NCBI GenBank assembly: GCA_937907555.1
Contig: CALEST010000182.1
Coordinates: 1 to 13,264 of the forward strand
DNA: 13,264 nucleotides
Source of the DNA: an uncultured Sediminibacterium sp.
GTDB taxonomy: Bacteria; Bacteroidota; Bacteroidia; Chitinophagales; Chitinophagaceae
Direction: 5' to 3'
In this document: one piece after another, positions 7,701 to 13,264 of the stretch
Numbering within the stretch: the first letter of the stretch is position 1
Layout: each line of letters opens with the position of its first letter
Made by a program: the position numbers and the translations under genes
Notes under the pieces: model-generated
What the model saw: only the letters and a program-made list of their open reading frames with translations
Told to the model about the DNA's origin: nothing
The model's database searches: none

Positions 7701-8152
7701 AGTATAAGAATCTGGATTTCGGTATTGATTTGGGAGGTGTTTATGGTAATGAAATTTTCAGAAACTGGGGTGGTACAGAATCACCTTTCCAACGAGTGAA
7801 TTATGCTGCGTTTAAGATGAACAGATGGCATGGTGAGGGTACTTCCAACTGGGATCCTATTTTGGCTCAGGACCACAGAGTTAATTATGAAGCATCTACT
7901 TACAATATTGAAGATGGTAGCTATTTCAGAATCAGAAATATCCAGCTTGGATACAACGTAGTTTCTTCATTCCTGAACAGAGCTAAAATAAAATCATTAA
8001 GAGCATTTGTGAATGTTCAAAACTTTAATACCTGGAAAAGAAATTCTGGTTATACACCTGAATTTGGTGGAAGCGCCATTTCATTTGGCGTAGACAATGC
8101 CGGCGGTGCCATTCCGTTGACTACCACTTTTGGAATTAATGTAACATTCTAA
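4790..8152 (+). CDS. SusC/RagA-family TonB-dependent outer-membrane transporter with STN signalling domain
   Basis: A 1120-residue outer-membrane transporter, full length for the family. Order of parts: signal peptide (hydrophobic about 20-38, mature end near SATTSLGQ); STN domain (about 46-119, from KVSVKTNKTEIKKVLKQI to GGNLFAII), found in transporters that signal to FecR; carboxypeptidase-regulatory-like domain (about 130-200, GKIVGDNKETLSGASI, SSIGYETTEV); TonB-box region MDEVVVIGYG (206-215); plug (about 216-345, with LQGKVAGLSVV, IRIRGTISIG, VVDGV, IEILKDPSSLAIFGVRGA); then a beta-barrel ending in the usual aromatic residue (GINVTF). A calcium-type loop DINGDGKINTADR starts at 940. I chose ATG 4790; an in-frame TTG at 4760 would add ten residues within the leader. 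With the SusD-like gene 22 bp downstream it forms the uptake complex. Its leader is covered by the predicted antisense RNA. Substrate unknown. Confidence 0.95.
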   Translation: MQKSVVLGHKKWRRTLLKTLLIMKLAIVITLVSIMQVSATTSLGQKVSVKTNKTEIKKVLKQIENEGYFRFLYNSDLKDLKNKVNFNAINWTIGQSLNDLFAGTNLTYKQLGGNLFAIISTNEVENDKIAITGKIVGDNKETLSGASILEKGTNNGTFADNNGNFKITVDKNATLVISSIGYETTEVKVAGKAIIDVQLSLAVKKMDEVVVIGYGSASKRDLTGSIVKISGKEVADKPNTNPVASLQGKVAGLSVVNNGTPGAAPDIRIRGTISIGSVRPLYVVDGVFNDNIDYINPNDIESIEILKDPSSLAIFGVRGAAGVIAITTKRAKAGQVVINFNSTYGFKKLVNKIALVSGEQFKTLYEEEKANIGVTSPFDYSNWTANTDWIDAVTRTGTFSSSNLSLASSTEKNKFNFGIGYTGDEGLIKHEKLERFQLSFNDEVKLNKAIKLGVNFNATRQVNPYNATYILDQARKVIPLVSDGTIAVKAKNPYGLDSTVQNLYYELPSIQNSGVVNPLIQLENEWDKTKSVEYRTVGSVFGEVNFLRDFTFRASFYADISNVNTRQYTPMYNAYDAAIKRPFLYSRTTTISESDQSYKKFQQDFILNYRRSFGDHSLTAMAGWTTYYYGNFNRSAAARQSATGAAIPDDNRFWFINNGFTDPTTKISNSDQRERTTASALLRVLYNYQGKYYLNASIRRDGSSQISPNNRWQNFWAIGGAWEISRENFFKNQNVFDYVKLKASIGVLGNQNTYGYDYPFYPGLVAGNAAVFGNLVYNAFSQSYLPNPNLKWETVHAKEVGVEFNALKNKLHVEINYFNKLTKDLMTFIPGSQGVSNGLDNIGSIRNSGIELSASYTKDINKDLSITVNGNFTTYKNKVESLATKEFSIVNGVNRTTVGLPIGYFYGYIVEGIYQSYADKLASPVNTEFSYGPGDLKYKDINGDGKINTADRTMIGNPTPDFAYGGSISVKYKNLDFGIDLGGVYGNEIFRNWGGTESPFQRVNYAAFKMNRWHGEGTSNWDPILAQDHRVNYEASTYNIEDGSYFRIRNIQLGYNVVSSFLNRAKIKSLRAFVNVQNFNTWKRNSGYTPEFGGSAISFGVDNAGGAIPLTTTFGINVTF

Positions 8153-8174
8153 GTCTTTTAAATTATTATAATTT

Positions 8175-9683
8175 ATGAAAAAGCATATTAAAATATTATT
8201 CTCCCTGCTAACTATATCATCAATGTTATTGGTGCTTGCAGGTTGCAGTAAATTTCTTGATCGTAAACCGCTAACTGCAACCCTTGATGATTTGAATCAA
8301 GGTGGTTTGGAAGGACAGGTTTATGGATTGTACAGTAACTTACGTAACAGTGCAGGTTTTACCACCATTCCATGGTTGGCTATGCACGATTTCAGATCGG
8401 ACGATTCTGAAAAAGGATCAGATCCTTCTGATGGAGCTGAATGGGTTGCTCCTTTTGACAGATACCAGTATGTAAAAGATCTTTGGGCTACCAATACCTA
8501 CTGGGATGATCATTATGCACTAATTAATCTGGCAAATACTGCCATTCAAACTGCTGATTCACTTAAATTGACTGATCCAGCCTCTGCTAATAATATTGCA
8601 GAAGCAAGATTTTTCAGAGCGTTCGCTTATTTTGATTTGGTTAGAAGTTTCGGAGACGTTCCTAAAATTGATTTCCGCGTTTATACTGCTTCTCAGGCCA
8701 ATATTGCTAAATCACCGGCTTCTGCTATTTATGCACTGATAGATGCTGACCTTACTTATGCAGCTGCTAATCTACCAACTGTTTGGGGTAATCAATATCC
8801 GGGCAGACTTACCAGTGGTGCGGCAAAAACGCTGCATGCAAAAGCACATTTGTTCAGAGGAAACTGGTCTCAGGCATTGAGTTTGTCTCAACAGGTTATT
8901 TCTTCTGGCGTTTATTCTTTATATAGCAGTTACTATGGTATATTCAAGGATGCCGGAGAAAATAGTAGTGAGTCTATATTTGAAATTCAGGCATATGTAA
9001 GTCCAAATGGGTCTATTAATAATGGATGTCAGTATGCTACTACACAGGGTGTTCGTGGTTCCAATGCAAGCGGATGGAATTTAGGCTGGGGATGGAATAC
9101 GCCTACCGATAATTTAGTAGGTGCTTATGAAGCTGGAGATGTTAGAAAAGGATCTACCATTTTATTCTCTGGTCAGTCTGATGATCCATCAACGGGTGGT
9201 TATGGGAGAGTACTTCCCGGCTCTACTTTTGATGTGCCTGCTGGTCCTTTACCAAGAAAATACTGGAATAAAAAGATTTATGCAGATCCTGCCTACAGAG
9301 CATCTACTGGTCAGTCCGATAATCCTAGCTGGATCAATAAGCGGGTATTTCGTTATGCGGATGTATTGCTTATGGCAGCAGAATGTATGAATGAAATGGG
9401 TAATGGTGCACAATCTGCTCCTTTAGTTAATGCAGTTAGAAACAGAGCAGGGTTGACGGATATCAGTTTTACCACACAATTGGCAATGCGTAATATTATT
9501 AAACAAGAGAGAAGAGTTGAGTTTGGTGTTGAAGGTGAGAGATTTTTTGATCTTGTAAGATGGGGTGATGCACTTACTGTTCTTGGACCTTTGGGCTATA
9601 CCAATAAATGTAGGTTCTATCCAATTCCTCAGCCTGCAATAGATAAATCAGGTGGTTTGCTGGTACAAAATCCAGAATGGTAA
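8175..9683 (+). CDS. SusD/RagB-family surface nutrient-binding lipoprotein
   Basis: A 502-residue lipoprotein. The signal peptide ends in the lipobox LAGC with lipidated Cys24, followed by SKFLDRKP, the usual SusD N-terminus. The N-terminal helical repeat half is seen in QVYGLYSNLR (48-57), WDDHYALINLANTAI (120-134) and IAEARFFRAFAYFDLVRSFG (141-160), then DVPKI. The C-terminal half has RVFRYADVLLMAAECMNEMG, LVNAVRNRAGL, ERRVEFGVEGERFFDLVRWG and the usual end FYPIPQPAID...NPEW. It acts as the lid over the SusC barrel and presents ligand to it. It starts 22 bp after the SusC stop, so the two are surely co-transcribed. Binding-site residues that would reveal the ligand are not conserved enough to read. 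Confidence 0.95.
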   Translation: MKKHIKILFSLLTISSMLLVLAGCSKFLDRKPLTATLDDLNQGGLEGQVYGLYSNLRNSAGFTTIPWLAMHDFRSDDSEKGSDPSDGAEWVAPFDRYQYVKDLWATNTYWDDHYALINLANTAIQTADSLKLTDPASANNIAEARFFRAFAYFDLVRSFGDVPKIDFRVYTASQANIAKSPASAIYALIDADLTYAAANLPTVWGNQYPGRLTSGAAKTLHAKAHLFRGNWSQALSLSQQVISSGVYSLYSSYYGIFKDAGENSSESIFEIQAYVSPNGSINNGCQYATTQGVRGSNASGWNLGWGWNTPTDNLVGAYEAGDVRKGSTILFSGQSDDPSTGGYGRVLPGSTFDVPAGPLPRKYWNKKIYADPAYRASTGQSDNPSWINKRVFRYADVLLMAAECMNEMGNGAQSAPLVNAVRNRAGLTDISFTTQLAMRNIIKQERRVEFGVEGERFFDLVRWGDALTVLGPLGYTNKCRFYPIPQPAIDKSGGLLVQNPEW

Positions 9684-9720
9684 TTGTATTTTTTTAATGT
9701 TCACTCACAAAAAAAATGTA

Positions 9721-10557
9721 ATGAAAAATAATTTTAAAATATTTATCGCCGCTGCTATCGCATTGAACACATTTGTTTTAACAGGTTGTCAAAAAATGGA
9801 TCGCCCGGCATTAGGAAACTATGTTAAAGATGCCAATCCTCCCGGTGGCCCATTAAAGTTTTATACGGCATTTGACGGAAGTACATCCAATCCATTGATG
9901 AATGCCGTAGATAGTATTAGAGCCACATTTGCTTCAGCCAATCCTTTGGCGTCTATTTCTGGTATTTCAGGAAAGGCAGTTCAGGGTGCTGATGGGAAAG
10001 CACTATTGTATCCATCTGCCAATGATTTTAAATCAACAAGCAGCTTCAGTATTGCTTTATGGCTAAAAAATGCTGCCCAGGCCGGACGTACTGAGTTTCT
10101 GTTTTCATTGGTAGATGACACATATGGCTGGCATCACAGTGCGGCATTTGTTTTAGTAGAAAACCAGACAGCTACTAAGGCAACTATGAAATTTGGTTTA
10201 ATGGATCAGTGGCTGGAAGGTGATTTTGTAAAACCAATGTTCGATGGTAATTGGCATCATATTGTATATGCTTATGACCATACTACCTCAAAAATGAATT
10301 ATTATTTTGATGGTGCATTGGTAACTGGACTTACTCCAACACAAACTGATGCAAAGAATGCAGGCAATCCAAGAGGAGCTGTAAACTTTTCTCAGGCAAC
10401 CAATTTGGTAATTGGTGGATGGAACAAGCATGCAAATATTACCGGACCAACTGATGGATGGATTAGTTCATTCACAGGGGCTATGGATCAGTTTAGATTA
10501 TATGGCAAAGCATTGACTGCAACGGAAGTTGCTTCATTGTATGCAGCTAAACAATAG
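9721..10557 (+). CDS. LamG (concanavalin A-fold) surface lipoprotein, probable accessory ligand-binding protein
   Basis: A 278-residue lipoprotein: signal peptide with lipobox VLTGC, lipidated Cys23, a short linker to about residue 44 with PPGGP, then one LamG/concanavalin-A-like domain to the end. Supporting segments are KFYTAFDGS (46-54), SSFSIALWLK (107-116), GNWHHIVYAYD (176-186), MNYYFDGALV (192-201) and FTGAMDQFRLYGKALTATEV (251-270), the regular order of LamG strands including the WHH turn and the closing DQFRLYGKAL. No catalytic acid pair of a glycoside hydrolase family is evident, so binding rather than cleavage is inferred. I chose ATG 9721 because it gives a clean lipoprotein signal; ATG 9697 would add eight residues before it. 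Spacing is 37 bp after susD and 76 bp before the next gene. It is placed like a surface glycan-binding protein. Ligand unknown. Confidence 0.85.
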   Translation: MKNNFKIFIAAAIALNTFVLTGCQKMDRPALGNYVKDANPPGGPLKFYTAFDGSTSNPLMNAVDSIRATFASANPLASISGISGKAVQGADGKALLYPSANDFKSTSSFSIALWLKNAAQAGRTEFLFSLVDDTYGWHHSAAFVLVENQTATKATMKFGLMDQWLEGDFVKPMFDGNWHHIVYAYDHTTSKMNYYFDGALVTGLTPTQTDAKNAGNPRGAVNFSQATNLVIGGWNKHANITGPTDGWISSFTGAMDQFRLYGKALTATEVASLYAAKQ

Positions 10558-10579
10558 TTATTGGCAGTTTAATGATAAG

Positions 10580-10614
10580 GTAAAGGGCTGGTCATATTTG
10601 AATCAGTCCTTTAC
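10580..10614 (+). promoter_or_regulatory. Long stem-loop between LamG and VCBS genes
   Basis: Thirteen bases (10580-10592, beginning GTAAAGG) pair with 10602-10614 (ending CCTTTAC) around a 9-base loop, with 11 Watson-Crick and two G-T pairs. Only TGTTTAATAT follows, so it is at most a weak intrinsic terminator. It lies inside the 76-bp gap and ends 19 bp before the next ATG. A partial terminator or an mRNA-stability element that lowers expression of the last gene relative to SusC/SusD is plausible. The G-T pairs favour an RNA role over a DNA operator. Confidence 0.5.
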
Positions 10615-10633
10615 TGTTTAATATAGAGATAGT

Positions 10634-13264
10634 ATGAGAATAGGTAAATTTAGTTTAACATCTGCCTTTTCGGTAGTGATTAGCATGCTAATCTTATTGC
10701 TTTCCTGTAAAAATGGTAATCAAAAGTTTACTCAGGTTTCTTCTTCTGTTTCCAATATAGATTTTACAAATGAGATAAAAGAAAGAGATGGGCTAAGCAT
10801 CCTGTATTATCTTTATTTCTATAATGGCGGAGGCGTAGCTACGGGAGATATTAATAATGATGGTTTGATTGATATTTATTTTACGGCTAATAGTAAAGGC
10901 AGCAATAAATTATACCTGAATAAGGGAAATTTTGTATTTGAAGACATTACGAAGCAGGCAGGAGTGGCTGGAATTTCTGATTGGTGTTCTGGTGTTACGA
11001 TGGCTGATGTGAATGCCGATGGATTGTTGGATATCTATGTTTCAACAGTGAGCAATAAATATGGTCTTAAAGGACATAACGAGTTATACATAAATAAAGG
11101 GGAAAATGTATTTGAAGAACAGTCTGAAAAGTACAATTTAAATACAGCTTGTTTTAGTACTCAATCTGTTTTCTTTGATTATGATCGCGACGGTGATTTA
11201 GATTGTTTTATTCTTAATCAATCTCATAAGCCACATTCCAATGTAATAAATGTTGTTAATAGAAATGTATATGATTCTTTATCCGGAGATAGACTGTATA
11301 GAAACGATTTGAATGCGACCGGAAAGTTTACGGATGTATCTGCTAATGCAGGTATATTTCAGAGTAATCTGGGTTATGGTCTGGGTGTAGCTATTGCAGA
11401 TCTTAATAATGATGGATGGGATGATATTTATGTTGGAAACGACTTTCATGAGAACGACTATTATTATGTGAACAATCAAAATGGTACATTTTCCGAAATG
11501 GGGTCTAATCATTTCAGACACTACAGCAGGTTCAGTATGGGGAATGATGTTGCTGATTATAATAATGATGGTCAATTGGATTTGATTACAGTAGATATGT
11601 TGCCAAAGGATGAAAAAATTCTCAAGACATATGGTAGCGATGAAAATATGGACATCTACAATTTTAAAATTGATAGAAATGGCTATCAAAAGCAATTTTC
11701 AAAAAATGTTCTGCAAACCAACAATGGTAATGGGATTTCATTTACCGACAATAGCATTTTGAGTGGGGTGTCAGCAACTGACTGGAGGTGGGCTCCTCTA
11801 TTTGCAGATTTTGATAATGATGGTAAGAAGGATTTGTTTATTTCAAGTGGAATTGTAAAAAGACCAGTAGACCTGGATTATGTTCAATTTGTAAGTGATA
11901 TGAAGTCTAATAAGGGGCTAGATATTACTGATAAATTTGATCAGGAAGTTATTGATAAAATGCCTGATGGGGCAAGTCATCCCTTTCTTTTTAAGGGAGA
12001 TGGTAAAATGGAATTTACAGATGTTAGTGAAGATTGGGGAATAGCCAAATTGAAAGGATACTTTACCGGTTCGTCCTACGCTGATTTAAACAATGATGGA
12101 TTACTCGATCTTGTGATTAATCCAATAAATGCACCGGCTGTTATTTTGAAGAATATTCATGCCAATACCAATCATCTTGCTTTTTCATTTAAAGGAAACA
12201 ATGCAAATACTTTTGGAATTGGGGCAAAAGTATATTTGTTTCAGGGTGCTGAATTGCAGTATCAGCAACTAATGTTGACAAGGGGGTTTCAATCTTCTAG
12301 TACACCTTTTTTACACTTTGGTTTAGCCGATGGAAAACTGCCTGACAGTATTCTGGTGATTTGGCCCAATCAGCAATATCAAGTGATTAAATCTAATATC
12401 AAATCTGGTTTGGTGAAAGTGGATCAGATCAACGCCAAAGGGAATTTTGTGTACAACGAATTCTTTAAGAAACAACCATCTGATTTAACCAATATTACCA
12501 ATCAGGTAAACCTGAACTGGCAACATAAAGAGAATGATTTTATTGACCAGAACAGGCAATATTTAATACCTCACAAACAATCTACCAGAGGACCTAAGTT
12601 GACCGTTGCCGATATTAATAAGGATGGGCTGGATGATTTTTTTGTTTGTGGAGCTTCAGAGCAACCCAACGTAATAATGATTCAAAAAAAAGATGGGGGT
12701 TTTTCACAACTGATATTGCCGAATGCGGGAATGTCTTTGCATGCTGAAAAAGTAGATGCAAATTTCTTTGATGCCAATAAGGATGGATACCCCGACTTAT
12801 ATATTGTAAGTGGTGGGAATCAGTACGATGATGGTAACCCTGCATTGCTCGACCACTTTTATTTGAATGATAAAAAAGGGGGATTTATGGTGGCTGACAG
12901 TCTTATTCCTTCCTTGGCTTATAATAAGTCTTCTCTTACTCATGCTGATTATGATAAAGATGGGGATATTGATCTTTTTGTTACTGGTTTGGCCAATGCC
13001 AAAATGTTTGGTATTCCACAGTCCTCCTATTTATTGTTGAATGACGGGAATGGAAAGTTTTCATTAGCGAATAAAAACACAATTGATGCAACGGCTTTGG
13101 GCATTGCAACCAGTTCAACTACAATCGATTTTAATAAAGACGGATGGCAAGATATTGTAGTAACAGGGGAGTGGATGAATATTACATTGTTTGAAAATGA
13201 CAAAGGAAAATTTATTAAAAAAGAGATTGCAGGAACAAGCGGATTGTGGCAATCTGTCTTTTCT
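10634..13264 (+). CDS. FG-GAP/VCBS-repeat lipoprotein with ASPIC/UnbV domain (CRTAC1-like), 3' end outside window
   Basis: An open frame of 877 codons without a stop that runs off the window. It opens with a lipoprotein signal peptide (lipobox LLLSC, Cys25). Eleven calcium-type loops of the form DxxxDGxxD are visible, starting at residues 72, 125, 182, 256, 308, 392, 484, then 660, 713, 772 and 832 (for example DINNDGLID, DYDRDGDLD, DANKDGYPD). Between the two groups lies an ASPIC/UnbV domain (about 527-585: FGIGAKV, RGFQSSSTP, LHFGLADG, ILVIWPN). Such repeats fold into integrin-like beta-propellers. Related Bacteroidota proteins are, from memory, about 1100 residues, so roughly 200 are missing. 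ATG 10634 is the first start after an in-frame TAA at 10619. It is co-directional with the SusCD locus, 76 bp after the LamG gene and behind a stem-loop. Function in these loci is not established; surface binding or adhesion is inferred. Confidence 0.9.
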   Translation, partial: MRIGKFSLTSAFSVVISMLILLLSCKNGNQKFTQVSSSVSNIDFTNEIKERDGLSILYYLYFYNGGGVATGDINNDGLIDIYFTANSKGSNKLYLNKGNFVFEDITKQAGVAGISDWCSGVTMADVNADGLLDIYVSTVSNKYGLKGHNELYINKGENVFEEQSEKYNLNTACFSTQSVFFDYDRDGDLDCFILNQSHKPHSNVINVVNRNVYDSLSGDRLYRNDLNATGKFTDVSANAGIFQSNLGYGLGVAIADLNNDGWDDIYVGNDFHENDYYYVNNQNGTFSEMGSNHFRHYSRFSMGNDVADYNNDGQLDLITVDMLPKDEKILKTYGSDENMDIYNFKIDRNGYQKQFSKNVLQTNNGNGISFTDNSILSGVSATDWRWAPLFADFDNDGKKDLFISSGIVKRPVDLDYVQFVSDMKSNKGLDITDKFDQEVIDKMPDGASHPFLFKGDGKMEFTDVSEDWGIAKLKGYFTGSSYADLNNDGLLDLVINPINAPAVILKNIHANTNHLAFSFKGNNANTFGIGAKVYLFQGAELQYQQLMLTRGFQSSSTPFLHFGLADGKLPDSILVIWPNQQYQVIKSNIKSGLVKVDQINAKGNFVYNEFFKKQPSDLTNITNQVNLNWQHKENDFIDQNRQYLIPHKQSTRGPKLTVADINKDGLDDFFVCGASEQPNVIMIQKKDGGFSQLILPNAGMSLHAEKVDANFFDANKDGYPDLYIVSGGNQYDDGNPALLDHFYLNDKKGGFMVADSLIPSLAYNKSSLTHADYDKDGDIDLFVTGLANAKMFGIPQSSYLLLNDGNGKFSLANKNTIDATALGIATSSTTIDFNKDGWQDIVVTGEWMNITLFENDKGKFIKKEIAGTSGLWQSVFS

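Noticed and set aside
9652..9720. TTG-initiated extension of the LamG gene overlapping susD
   Set aside because: It would put 23 residues in front of a well-formed lipoprotein signal peptide, which must be near the N-terminus.
11279..11695. A 138-codon minus-strand frame
   Set aside because: It lies inside the FG-GAP repeats. Its isoleucine-rich translation is what the reverse complement of the repeated Asn/Asp codons (AAT, GAT) gives.
12615..12845. A 76-codon minus-strand frame
   Set aside because: It is a shadow of the second group of calcium-loop repeats and has no start context or domain.

Overview
This is a window from a Bacteroidota genome, probably of the Chitinophaga/Sphingobacterium type. 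The evidence is an ECF sigma/FecR pair, a SusC/SusD pair with an STN-type N-terminus, three lipoprotein signal peptides, AT-rich DNA, almost no Shine-Dalgarno sites, and matches to the Bacteroidota -7 element TAnnTTTG. The species cannot be told from the sequence. The window is gene-dense, with no stretch of 300 bases or more without a gene. I see no rRNA, tRNA, CRISPR array or insertion sequence.

Left part (1-2739): a secreted protein with a phosphatidylinositol-phospholipase-C-like X domain reads rightward. A cytosolic acetyl-CoA hydrolase/CoA-transferase reads leftward. The two are convergent and share the four bases CTAG in their stop codons. Neither has an obvious tie to the genes on the right. 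A 150-bp divergent gap (2740-2889) separates them from the next block.

Right part (2890-13264): six genes in one direction form a cell-surface-signalled nutrient uptake locus. They are an ECF sigma factor (GTG start), a membrane anti-sigma factor (FecR domain plus C-terminal DUF4974-type domain), a TonB-dependent SusC-like transporter with an N-terminal STN signalling domain, a SusD-like lipoprotein, a LamG/concanavalin-A-fold lipoprotein, and a large FG-GAP/VCBS-repeat lipoprotein with an ASPIC/UnbV domain that runs off the window. Gaps are 64, 99, 22, 37 and 76 bp. The expected circuit is: ligand captured by SusD and its helper lipoproteins enters through SusC; the STN domain contacts the periplasmic part of FecR; FecR releases the sigma factor; the sigma factor raises transcription of the locus. 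No glycoside hydrolase, sulfatase, lyase or peptidase is present in the window, so the substrate is unknown.

The most interesting structure is in the 99-bp gap between the anti-sigma gene and susC. On the minus strand it reads as a compact small-RNA gene: a perfect TAnnTTTG element lying just before, and sharing one base with, the susC start codon (4790-4783); a perfect 7-bp hairpin (4755-4739); and a perfect 9-bp hairpin followed by a T-run (4720 to about 4690). This predicts an antisense RNA of about 85-90 nt covering nearly the whole susC leader, in the position where cis-antisense repressor RNAs of the DonS type occur in Bacteroides loci that use sigma/anti-sigma pairs.
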